Shown in pieces: positions 26,502-35,905 of a stretch of DNA of 64,000 bases. Origin of the DNA: Stenotrophomonas sp. WZN-1. Lineage in GTDB: Bacteria; Pseudomonadota; Gammaproteobacteria; Xanthomonadales; Xanthomonadaceae. A model generated the notes under the pieces. The model saw nothing but the letters and a program-made list of their open reading frames with translations. It was not told the origin of the DNA and made no database searches. Position 1 is the first letter of the stretch. Each line of letters opens with the position of its first letter. Location: positions 3,862,001-3,926,000 of the forward strand of contig NZ_CP021768.1 of the NCBI RefSeq assembly GCF_002192255.1. Reading direction: 5' to 3'. Both the position numbers and the translations under genes were made by a program.

Positions 26502-26526
26502 AGAAGCCGGGCAATGCCCGGCTTCT
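26502..26526. terminator. Shared terminator hairpin of the VOC and CBS genes
   Basis: An 11-bp perfect stem (AGAAGCCGGGC, loop AAT, GCCCGGCTTCT) between convergent stops at 26480 and 26548. T runs are weak on both sides. Confidence 0.65.
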
Positions 26527-26547
26527 CTGGTTCCAGCGCTGCAGCCC

Positions 26548-26979
26548 TCAGTGGGCGGCCATGTAGATGTCCTGCAGCACGGCCTTTTCCAGTTCCAGCT
26601 CGCCCAGCAGGTTCTTCACGATATCGCCCAGGCTGAGGATGCCGACCAGGCGGGCGCCTTCAGTGACCATCAGATGACGGCGCCGCGAGTACGTCATCAA
26701 CGACATGGCCTGCTTCAGGGTCGCTTCCGGCGCGATGCCCTCCAGGCCGGTGGACGGCAGGCTGGAAATCACCCGGCGGCCGGCCTGCGGGCCGTCGTCG
26801 GCCAGGGTGCGCACGATGTCCTTCTCGGAAATGATGCCGACCGGGGCATCGTCCTTCATCACCACCAGCGCAGCGATCTTGTTCGCGCTCATCTTGTGGG
26901 CGGCGGCACCGATGGTGTCTTCGGCGTCGATGGTGATGACAGCTTCTTTCTTGGATTGCAGGAGTTCGCGGACGTTCAT
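26548..26979 (-). CDS. CBS-domain pair protein
   Basis: A 143-residue protein made of two CBS domains (about 8-60 and 75-130) and nothing else. The first contains APVGIISEKDIVRTLA, the second ARLVGILSLGDIVKNLL. Such modules bind adenosine nucleotides and regulate partner proteins; no partner is fused or adjacent here. The ATG at 26979 is preceded by an AGGAAAC ribosome-binding site. The reading frame stays open upstream, but that stretch has no domain character. Confidence 0.87.
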   Translation of the reverse strand: MNVRELLQSKKEAVITIDAEDTIGAAAHKMSANKIAALVVMKDDAPVGIISEKDIVRTLADDGPQAGRRVISSLPSTGLEGIAPEATLKQAMSLMTYSRRRHLMVTEGARLVGILSLGDIVKNLLGELELEKAVLQDIYMAAH

Positions 26980-27370
26980 TCTTGTTTCCTGGTGCAGGTC
27001 ACTGAAGTCAAAAAAGTGTGCTCTTCCGATACGCCCCCTCCCCGGGAACAGACCTTTCAGCGCACGTCTTGCGCACCCGGCTGCCGCTTGGAATGGATCG
27101 GCAGACGACGTGCTGCAACGCGAGCGAGGTGGGTTCAACCGCTCAACCCGGACCTCGGTCAAATCGATTCTACGACTGCGACCATCGGTCACTACCGGCA
27201 TCGATAGGACAGTTCGTCGTGGGAACCAACTGACGATCCAGAGAATGGCACCGTGGCTGAAACCGCCGCTGAATACAGCCGATGCCGCGCGTTAAAGATT
27301 GATTGCCTGCTGCCGACGGCGGACAGAACACCCGGCGGCTGTCCCACTTGGCATTGCCACCGACGCAAAC
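26980..27370. other. 390-base gap upstream of the CBS gene, no gene seen
   Basis: I find no convincing coding frame, tRNA or repeat. Base composition is less GC-rich than the flanks, with AT-rich patches (for example near 27007-27013, 27155-27175 and 27290-27305). It must carry the promoter of the CBS gene. A small RNA is possible, but no terminator supports one. Confidence 0.4.
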
Positions 27371-27395
27371 GAAAGGGGCCATGTGGGCCCCTTTC
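27371..27395 (-). terminator. Terminator of glmS
   Basis: A 10-bp stem GAAAGGGGCC, loop ATGTG, GGCCCCTTTC, 30 bases beyond the glmS stop. The T run on the minus strand is short. Confidence 0.65.
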
Positions 27396-27424
27396 GCATG
27401 CAGCATGCAATGGATCCGACGGGA

Positions 27425-29263
<1,839 letters not shown>

Positions 29264-29340
29264 GTCACGCGTTTCCTTGAAGACGATCGGCGCATTCTAG
29301 CCTGCGTGCCCCGCTTCCCCCTCCTGTCCGCTTAATGAAA

Positions 29341-29374
29341 GTGTCCGGAAAGGTGTCCGCGGACACCCGGACAC
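29341..29374. promoter_or_regulatory. Candidate activator-binding palindrome for the ABC/two-component cluster
   Basis: A perfect 16-base palindrome GGTGTCCGCGGACACC (29352-29367) lies within an outer inverted pair GTGTCCGG (29341-29348) / CCGGACAC (29367-29374). Its centre is about 85 bases upstream of the start expected from the -24/-12 promoter at 29419-29432, a normal distance for NtrC-type enhancer sites. The cluster encodes an NtrC-family regulator at 34559-35905, the obvious candidate to bind here. Confidence 0.7.
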
Positions 29375-29417
29375 TTCAGGGCGCCTCCCAACCCATTGAC
29401 CCAGAAGGAAATAAAGT

Positions 29418-29432
29418 TGGCACGCTACGTGC
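29418..29432 (+). promoter_or_regulatory. Sigma-54 (RpoN) -24/-12 promoter
   Basis: TGGCACGCTACGTGC: the -24 GG (29419-29420) and -12 GC (29431-29432) are separated by exactly ten bases, in close agreement with TGGCAC-N5-TTGC. Transcription should begin near 29444, leaving a leader of about 23 bases before the ATG at 29467. Confidence 0.82.
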
Positions 29433-29466
29433 TTGGTACCCACTACCACCGTCAGGCACGCATCCG

Positions 29467-30744
29467 ATGATCCGCGACACTTCCGCCCAGGACCAGATCG
29501 TTTCCTCCGCACCGGCCAGTGCCACCCGCGCCAACTGGCAGCGTTACCGCTGGCCGGCAGTGGGTGCCATCGTGCTGCTGGCCGGCATCGGCTGGGCCGT
29601 GCACGCCTGGTCCAACGCCAGCCGCTCCTTCGACAGCAGTCGCGTGCGCATCGCCGAAGTGAAGCGCGGCGACCTGGTCCGCGACATCGCTGCCGACGGC
29701 CGGGTGATCGCCGCCAACAGCCCGATCCTGTACGCCATCTCGGCCGGTACCGTGGACCTGAAGGTGGTCGCCGGCGACGTGGTCAAGAAGGGCCAGGAAC
29801 TGGCGGTCATCGACAGCCCGGAACTGCGCAGCAAGCTGGCCCAGGAACAGGCCACCCTGGCCGGCCTGGAAGCCGAGGCCAGCCGCGCCGCGCTGGACGC
29901 CACCCTGGCCCGCGCCAAGTCGCGCAAGGAAACCGACCAGGCCACCATCGAGCGCCAGGCCGCCGACCGCGACCTGCAGCGCTACCAGCGTGGCTACGAC
30001 GGCGGCGCGGTGCCGCAGATCGATCTGGCCAAGGCCAAGGACTCGCTGAAGAAGGCCGACATCACCCTGGCCAACGCCACCACCGATGCACGCCTGCAGA
30101 GCCAGGGCGCTGACCTGGATGCCCGCAACAAGCGCCTGCTGGCCGACCGCCAGAAGGCCGTGGTAGCCGAAGTGCAGCGCCAGGTCGATGCACTGACCCT
30201 GCGCGCCCCGTTCGATGGCCAGGTCGGCCAGGTCCAGGCCGTCCAGTCCACCAACCTGGCCGCCAACGCGCCGGTGCTGGGGGTGGTCGACCTGTCCAAG
30301 TTCGAGGTCGAGATCAAGGTGCCGGAAAGCTTCGCTCGCGACCTGGCCATCGGCATGCCGGCACAGTTGACCGGCGGCAACGGCAAGCCGTTCCCCGGCG
30401 AGATCAGCGCGGTGTCGCCGGAAGTGGTCAACGGCGAGGTCAATGCCCGCGTGCGCTTCGCCAGTGAACAGCCGGAAGGCCTGCGCCAGAGCCAGCGGAT
30501 GTCGGTGCGCGTGCTGCTCGATACCCGCAAGGACGTGCTGAAGGTCGAGCGCGGCCCGTTCGTCGAACAGGGCAACGGCATCGCCTACGTGATGGATGGA
30601 CGCACTGCGGTGCGGCGTCCGGTGGAACTGGGCGTCAGCAGCCTGGGCGAAGTGGAAATCAAGTCGGGTGTGCAGCCGGGCGACCGCATCGTGGTCTCCG
30701 GCAGCGACCTGTTCAAGGACGCCGAACGCGTCTCCGTCAACTGA
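29467..30744 (+). CDS. Membrane-fusion protein of an ABC exporter (MacA/HlyD type)
   Basis: Periplasmic adaptor, 425 residues. A short cytoplasmic N-terminus (about 1-28) precedes one transmembrane helix (about 29-48: WPAVGAIVLLAGIGWAVHAW). A lipoyl-like half-motif follows (SAGTVDLKVVAGDVVKKGQELAVIDSPEL). Next come a long coiled-coil hairpin rich in Ala, Arg and Gln (about 125-230), the second lipoyl half (LRAPFDGQVGQV) and beta-barrel domains to the end. It is the first gene of the cluster and has its own sigma-54 promoter. Start choice: the frame continues upstream through the promoter, so the ATG at 29467 is taken. Confidence 0.88.
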   Translation: MIRDTSAQDQIVSSAPASATRANWQRYRWPAVGAIVLLAGIGWAVHAWSNASRSFDSSRVRIAEVKRGDLVRDIAADGRVIAANSPILYAISAGTVDLKVVAGDVVKKGQELAVIDSPELRSKLAQEQATLAGLEAEASRAALDATLARAKSRKETDQATIERQAADRDLQRYQRGYDGGAVPQIDLAKAKDSLKKADITLANATTDARLQSQGADLDARNKRLLADRQKAVVAEVQRQVDALTLRAPFDGQVGQVQAVQSTNLAANAPVLGVVDLSKFEVEIKVPESFARDLAIGMPAQLTGGNGKPFPGEISAVSPEVVNGEVNARVRFASEQPEGLRQSQRMSVRVLLDTRKDVLKVERGPFVEQGNGIAYVMDGRTAVRRPVELGVSSLGEVEIKSGVQPGDRIVVSGSDLFKDAERVSVN

Positions 30745-30779
30745 TACCTGATACCTGAATCCTGGAGAGAGGACACCCC

Positions 30780-31505
30780 ATGTACATGCTCGAAATGCGT
30801 TCGGTCGCCAAGGTCTTCCGCACCGAACAGGTGGAAACCCACGCGTTGCGCTCGCTGGAACTGCAGGTCAAGGAAGGCGAGTTCGTCGCCGTCACCGGCC
30901 CGTCCGGTTCCGGCAAGACCACCTTCCTCAACATCGCCGGCCTGCTGGAAACCTTCACCAGCGGCACCTACATGCTTGACGGCCAGGACGTGAGCACGCT
31001 GGGCGATGACGCCCGCAGCCGCCTGCGCAACCAGAAGATCGGCTTCATCTTCCAGGGCTTCAACCTGATCCCCGACCTGAACCTGTTCGACAACGTCGAC
31101 GTACCGCTGCGCTACCGCAAGATGAGCGCCAACGAGCGCCGCGAACGCATCGAGAAGGCACTGACCCAGGTCGGCCTGGGCTCGCGCATGAAGCACTACC
31201 CGAATGAACTGTCCGGTGGGCAGCAGCAGCGCGCAGCGATCGCGCGTGCCCTGGCCGGCAGCCCGCGCCTGCTGCTGGCCGACGAACCGACCGGCAACCT
31301 GGATACGCAGATGGCCCGCGGCGTGATGGAACTGCTGGAGGAGATCAATGCCGCCGGCACCACCATCGTGATGGTCACCCACGACCCGGAACTGGCCGCG
31401 CGCGCGCAGCGCAACGTGCACATCGTCGATGGCCAGGTGACCGACCTGATACGCGAGCCGGTGCTGGCCACCCCGCCGCGCCACATCGTCGCCGTCAACG
31501 AGTGA
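30780..31505 (+). CDS. MacB/LolD-type ABC exporter ATPase
   Basis: A 241-residue ATP-binding subunit. Walker A GPSGSGKTT is at residues 40-48, followed by the Q-loop FIFQGFNLIPDLN, signature LSGGQQQR, Walker B LLLADEPTGNLD and H-loop VTHDPE. The sequence from PDEPT to GNLD and its size place it with MacB/LolD/FtsE-type ATPases that work with FtsX-fold permeases. The gene follows the adaptor after 35 bases, with a GAGAGAGGA site, and precedes the first permease by 10 bases. Confidence 0.92.
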   Translation: MYMLEMRSVAKVFRTEQVETHALRSLELQVKEGEFVAVTGPSGSGKTTFLNIAGLLETFTSGTYMLDGQDVSTLGDDARSRLRNQKIGFIFQGFNLIPDLNLFDNVDVPLRYRKMSANERRERIEKALTQVGLGSRMKHYPNELSGGQQQRAAIARALAGSPRLLLADEPTGNLDTQMARGVMELLEEINAAGTTIVMVTHDPELAARAQRNVHIVDGQVTDLIREPVLATPPRHIVAVNE

Positions 31506-31515
31506 GGGCCCGACC

Positions 31516-32814
31516 ATGTTCGCCTACTACGCCCGACTGGCGGTGCGCAGCTTCCGCCGCAACAAGATACTGACCGCGTTGATGGTGGTTGCCATCGCGC
31601 TCGGCATCGGCGCCTCGATGACTACGTTGACCGTGTTCCACGTGCTGTCCGGCGACCCGATTCCCGGCAAGAGTGACCGTCTGTTCTATGTGCAGCTTGA
31701 TGCCGCGACCGGCGCCTATGTCGCTGGCGAGGAACCGGAAACCCAGCTGACCCGCTTCGACGGTGAAGCCCTGCTGCGCGAAGCCAAGGGCGAGCGCCAG
31801 GCGCTGATGAGCGGAGGCGGTGGGACCATTGAGCCCGCCAGCAGCACCCTCAAGCCCTTCAGCATTGATACCCGCTGGACCTCGGCCGACTTCTTCCCGA
31901 TGTTCGAGGTACCCATGCAGTACGGCCGCCCCTGGACGCGCGAGGACGATGAAGGCCGTGCACGCGTGGTGGTCATCTCCAAGGCGCTCAATGAGAAGCT
32001 GTACCAGGGCGCCAACAGCGTGGGCCGCGACCTGCGCATGGAAGGCCAGAGCTACCGCATCGTCGGCGTGATGAAGGAATGGAGCCCCGAACCTCACTTC
32101 TATGACCTGACCACCGGCAGCTACGGCAAGAACGAAGACCTGCTGCTGCCGATCTCCACCTCGTTCGACCTTAAGCTTGGCAACAACGGCAACATGAACT
32201 GCTTCGGCGAAAATCCCGACGGCAACAGCTACTCGCTCAATGCACCGTGCGCGTGGCTGCAGTACTGGGTGGAACTGGACCCGGCCAAGGCCGCCGACTA
32301 TCGCCGCTACCTGGAGAACTATTCCTCGCAGCAACGCGAAGCCGGCCGCTTCAAGCACCCGCCGAACGTTCGCCTGCGCACCGTCATGGAATGGCTGGAC
32401 TTCAACGGCGCAGTACCCAGCGATGTCCGCCTGCAGTTGTGGCTGGCACTGGGCTTCCTCGGCGTCTGCCTGGTCAACACGGTGGGCCTGCTGCTGGCCA
32501 AGTTCCTGCGCCGCAGTGGTGAGATCGGCGTGCGCCGCGCCCTCGGTGCCAGCCGCGGGCAGATCTTCCTGCAGTGCCTGGTGGAAGCCGGCGCGGTTGG
32601 CGTGGTCGGTGGCGTGCTGGGTATCGGCCTGGCCCTGCTCGGCCTGTTCGCGGTGCGCCAGCAACCGGTGGAGTACGCAAAGCTCGCCCACCTGGACGGC
32701 AACATGCTGCTGCTCGCACTGGGCCTGACCCTGTTCGCCAGCCTCGCCGCCGGTTTCCTGCCCGCCTGGCGCGCCATGCAGGTCACTCCAGCGATCCAGC
32801 TCAAGTCGCAGTAA
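31516..32814 (+). CDS. FtsX/MacB-fold ABC permease, first of two
   Basis: A 432-residue permease. One transmembrane helix is near the N-terminus (about 19-42: LTALMVVAIALGIGASMTTL). A large periplasmic domain follows (about 45-310). Three C-terminal helices (about 315-430) include the FtsX-type motif SGEIGVRRALGASRGQIFLQ between them. This is the MacB/FtsX topology, which couples ATP use to mechanical movement rather than transmembrane pumping. The periplasmic domain contains two Cys residues (about 236 and 248) that could form a disulfide. It pairs with the next gene as a heterodimer. Confidence 0.87.
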   Translation: MFAYYARLAVRSFRRNKILTALMVVAIALGIGASMTTLTVFHVLSGDPIPGKSDRLFYVQLDAATGAYVAGEEPETQLTRFDGEALLREAKGERQALMSGGGGTIEPASSTLKPFSIDTRWTSADFFPMFEVPMQYGRPWTREDDEGRARVVVISKALNEKLYQGANSVGRDLRMEGQSYRIVGVMKEWSPEPHFYDLTTGSYGKNEDLLLPISTSFDLKLGNNGNMNCFGENPDGNSYSLNAPCAWLQYWVELDPAKAADYRRYLENYSSQQREAGRFKHPPNVRLRTVMEWLDFNGAVPSDVRLQLWLALGFLGVCLVNTVGLLLAKFLRRSGEIGVRRALGASRGQIFLQCLVEAGAVGVVGGVLGIGLALLGLFAVRQQPVEYAKLAHLDGNMLLLALGLTLFASLAAGFLPAWRAMQVTPAIQLKSQ

Positions 32815-32834
32815 GCATCCGAACGAGGACTCCC

Positions 32835-34052
32835 ATGGACATCCGCCCCATCCTCAGCACGCTGCGCCGGCACAAGACCGCCGCTGCCCTGATCGTGCTG
32901 GAAGTCGCACTGACCTGCGCCATCGTCTGCAACGCGCTGTTCCTGGTCAGCCAGCGCGTGGAGAAGATCAGCATGCCCAGCGGCATCGCCGAGAGCGAAC
33001 TGGTCATGCTGCGCGTCAGTGGCATCGGCAAGCAGACCGACGCCCTGGCCCGCACCCGCGAGGACCTGGCATCGCTGCGCGCGATTCCCGGCGTCAGCAA
33101 CGTCACCATCATCAACCAGGTTCCCTTCCGCAACGGCTCCTCCAGCAGCAGCATCTCGCGCGTGATCGACCAGGAACGGCCGACCACCAACGCCTCGATG
33201 TACACCCTGTCCGAGAACGGGCTGGCCACGATGGGCATCAACCTGATCGCAGGCCGCGATTTCCTGCCCGACGAGTACCAGAACTTCGAAGACGTCAGCA
33301 CGGGCGGCGCCAAGGAGAAGGCCATCCCGGTCATCTTCACCCAGGCCACTGCCGCCAAGATGGAGCCCAACGGCAGCGCACTGGGCAAGACCTACTACAT
33401 GGGCAAGCAGCCGCTGCATGTGGTCGGCATCGTCGACACGCTCAGCACGCCCAATGGCTGGAACGACAACTGGACCAACTCGATGCTGCTGCCCATCCGG
33501 AGCACGTTCGATAAAGGTGGCACCTACGTGCTGCGCACCGACCCCGCGCGTCGCAAGGAAGTGCTCGATGCCGCCGCCACTGCACTGGAGCGCAATGATC
33601 CAAACCGTCTGATGCGCGACAAGCTGACCTATGAAGACCAGCGCAAGGACTTCTTCAAGAACGACCGCGCAATGGTCGGCCTGTTGATCACGGTCAGCAT
33701 CTCGCTGCTGGTGGTCACCGCGCTGGGCATCATCGGCCTGGCCAGCTTCTGGGTGCAGCAGCGCAGCAAGCAGATCGGCATCCGCCGCGCACTGGGTGCC
33801 ACCCGCGGGCAGATCCTGCGCTACTTCCAGACCGAGAACTTCCTGCTGGCCACGCTGGGCATCGTACTGGGCATGCTGGCCGCCTATGCGATCAATCTGG
33901 CACTGATGAACATGTACGAGCTGCCGCGCATGCCGCTGCACTACCTGCCGCTGGGCGCGCTGCTGCTGTGGGTGCTCGGCCAGATCGCGGTGTTCGGGCC
34001 GGCCCGGCGCGCAGCAGCGGTACCGCCTGCGGTTGCCACGCGAGGCGCGTGA
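32835..34052 (+). CDS. FtsX/MacB-fold ABC permease, second of two
   Basis: A 405-residue permease with the same layout as the gene before it: N-terminal helix (about 16-38: AALIVLEVALTCAIVCNAL), periplasmic domain (to about 285) and three terminal helices with SKQIGIRRALGATRGQILRYF. Overall similarity to the first permease is low outside that motif, so the transporter is a heterodimer rather than a recent duplication. The ATG at 32835 has a GAGGACTCCC site. It ends two bases before the PDZ-protein ATG. Confidence 0.86.
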   Translation: MDIRPILSTLRRHKTAAALIVLEVALTCAIVCNALFLVSQRVEKISMPSGIAESELVMLRVSGIGKQTDALARTREDLASLRAIPGVSNVTIINQVPFRNGSSSSSISRVIDQERPTTNASMYTLSENGLATMGINLIAGRDFLPDEYQNFEDVSTGGAKEKAIPVIFTQATAAKMEPNGSALGKTYYMGKQPLHVVGIVDTLSTPNGWNDNWTNSMLLPIRSTFDKGGTYVLRTDPARRKEVLDAAATALERNDPNRLMRDKLTYEDQRKDFFKNDRAMVGLLITVSISLLVVTALGIIGLASFWVQQRSKQIGIRRALGATRGQILRYFQTENFLLATLGIVLGMLAAYAINLALMNMYELPRMPLHYLPLGALLLWVLGQIAVFGPARRAAAVPPAVATRGA

Positions 34053-34053
34053 G

Positions 34054-34437
34054 ATGCGCATCCGCTGGATGCTGCTGATGATGCTCCTGCCACTGCCGGC
34101 ACTGGCCGGCGGTGGCAGCTCGCAGACACTGGAGTGGCGCCAGGACGACGCACGCCTGGCATTGCGTTCGACCGAAGGCCAGGTGCGCGTGGAAGCCGCC
34201 AGCCCGGAAGCCTGTTTCGGCGTGCGCAGTGGTGATCGCATCCTGCGGGTGGATGACACGGCCGTGCGCAGGATCGAGCATCTTGCCGAGGCCCTGCGGC
34301 GTTCAGGCGCCACCAAGGCCTATCTCCTGCTGCGGCGCGACAGGCGGGAACTGACGGTCCCGGTGGACGCCGCGGCCTGGCGCATGGCCCTGGTCGCTCC
34401 ACCGCCGCCACCGCCGCCGCCGCCGTCCCGACGCTGA
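34054..34437 (+). CDS. Small exported PDZ-domain protein with a proline tail
   Basis: A 127-residue protein. A signal peptide (MRIRWMLLMMLLPLPALAGG) is followed by a single PDZ-like domain (about 40-105) containing CFGVRSGDRILRVDDTAVRRIEHLAEALRRSG, the carboxylate-binding/loop region of HtrA-type PDZ folds. The tail is VAPPPPPPPPPSRR (nine prolines). It has no protease domain, so it would be a periplasmic binding or adaptor module. It starts two bases after the second permease, which suggests a role with the exporter. The poly-Pro codons form a CCG-rich microsatellite-like stretch that could vary in length. Confidence 0.72.
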   Translation: MRIRWMLLMMLLPLPALAGGGSSQTLEWRQDDARLALRSTEGQVRVEAASPEACFGVRSGDRILRVDDTAVRRIEHLAEALRRSGATKAYLLLRRDRRELTVPVDAAAWRMALVAPPPPPPPPPSRR

Positions 34438-34558
34438 GCCCGCCGCCCCGGCGGCTACGGGTTTGGCTATGCTTGATGGGTGGCGCCGGGCTCTCCCGGC
34501 GTATGGACACGAACACGGCTCCATCGGCGCCGCCCATCCCTTTCTGCAGAACCGCTTG

Positions 34559-35905
34559 ATGCCTTCGATCCTGATCATCGACGACAACGCCAGTGTGGGC
34601 ACCGCGCTGGACGTGCTGTTCTCCCTGCACGACATCGACACCCTGCAGGCGCAGAGCCCGGCCGAGGGGCTGGCATTGCTCGAGTCACAGGCGGTCGACC
34701 TGGTGATCCAGGACATGAACTTCAGCGAGGACACCACCTCCGGCGAGGAAGGCGAAGACCTGTTCGCAAAGATCCGCGCGCGCCACCCGGACCTGCCGGT
34801 GATCCTGCTGACCGCCTGGACCCACCTGAGCAGCGCGGTGGACCTGGTCAAGGCCGGCGCCGCCGACTACCTGGCCAAGCCGTGGGACGACCGCAAGCTG
34901 CTGACCACGGTCAACAACCTGCTGGAGTTGTCCGAGGCGCGGCGCGAACTGGACCGCCGCCGCAGCCGTGAGCTGCGCCAGCGCAATGCGCTGGAAGAAA
35001 AGTACGACCTGTGCGGTGCGGTGTTCGCCGATCCGGCCAGCGAGCGCGTCATCGCCCTGGCCTGCCAGGTCGCGCGCTCCGAGCTGCCGGTGCTGATCAC
35101 CGGCCCCAATGGCGCCGGCAAGGAAAAGATCGCGCAGATCATCCAGGCCAACTCGCTGGTGGCCAAGGGCCCATTCGTCACGGTCAACTGTGGCGCGCTG
35201 CCGTCGGAGCTGATCGAGGCCGAACTGTTCGGTGCCGAGGCCGGCGCCTACACCGGCGCCAACAAGGCGCGCGAGGGCAAGTTCGAAGCCGCCGACGGAG
35301 GCACGCTGTTCCTGGATGAGATCGGCAACCTGTCGCTGGGCGGCCAGATGAAACTGCTGCGCGTACTGGAAACCGGCCGCTTCGAACGCCTGGGTTCCAA
35401 CCGCGAACGCCAGGTCAAGGTGCGTGTGGTCAGCGCCACCAACGCCGACCTGCCTGCGATGATCCGCGACGGCACGTTCCGCGAAGATCTGTACTACCGC
35501 CTCAATACAGTGGAACTGGTGCTGCCGCCGTTGGCCGAGCGCGCGGGCGACATCGTGCCACTGGCCGAGCGCTTCCTGACGGCCGGCAAGCCATTGTCCA
35601 GTGCCGCCAGCGCCGCCCTGCAACGGCACCCGTGGCCGGGCAACGTGCGCGAACTGCGCAACGTGATCCAGCGTGCCGAGCTGCTGGCGACCGGCAACCG
35701 CATCGAGGTGGCCGACCTGAACCTGCCGCGTTCCGCACCAACGCCGCGACCCGCACCGAGCGCTGGCAACGATCCCGACCGCGAGCGCATCGAGGACGTG
35801 CTGGCACGCAACCACGGCGTCATCGCCCAGGCGGCCGCCGAACTCGGCCTGAGCCGCCAGGCCCTGTACCGGCGCATGGACCGCCACGGCATCCCACGCG
35901 AATGA
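34559..35905 (+). CDS. NtrC-family sigma-54-dependent response regulator
   Basis: A 448-residue activator. The receiver domain has phospho-acceptor Asp52 (VIQDMNFS) and conserved Lys107 (YLAKPWD). The AAA+ domain has an unusual Walker A, GPNGAGKEK (182-190, usually GESGTGKE), the sigma-54 contact loop as GAYTGA (229-234, usually GAFTGA) and Walker B TLFLDEIGN (249-257). The C-terminal Fis-type helix-turn-helix (about 410-446) ends with SRQALYRRMDRHGI. It presumably acts on the cluster's own -24/-12 promoter and palindrome. The ATG at 34559 places the receiver domain at the N-terminus. Confidence 0.92.
   Translation: MPSILIIDDNASVGTALDVLFSLHDIDTLQAQSPAEGLALLESQAVDLVIQDMNFSEDTTSGEEGEDLFAKIRARHPDLPVILLTAWTHLSSAVDLVKAGAADYLAKPWDDRKLLTTVNNLLELSEARRELDRRRSRELRQRNALEEKYDLCGAVFADPASERVIALACQVARSELPVLITGPNGAGKEKIAQIIQANSLVAKGPFVTVNCGALPSELIEAELFGAEAGAYTGANKAREGKFEAADGGTLFLDEIGNLSLGGQMKLLRVLETGRFERLGSNRERQVKVRVVSATNADLPAMIRDGTFREDLYYRLNTVELVLPPLAERAGDIVPLAERFLTAGKPLSSAASAALQRHPWPGNVRELRNVIQRAELLATGNRIEVADLNLPRSAPTPRPAPSAGNDPDRERIEDVLARNHGVIAQAAAELGLSRQALYRRMDRHGIPRE

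Noticed and set aside
29264-29466. glmS ribozyme or GlmZ-type target ahead of glmS
   Set aside because: No recognisable ribozyme core; that element is typical of Gram-positive bacteria. The structure in this region is better explained as a sigma-54 enhancer.
30780-34052. Calling the ABC genes macA and macB
   Set aside because: MacB fuses ATPase and permease in one protein; here ATPase and two permeases are separate, so the symbols would mislead.
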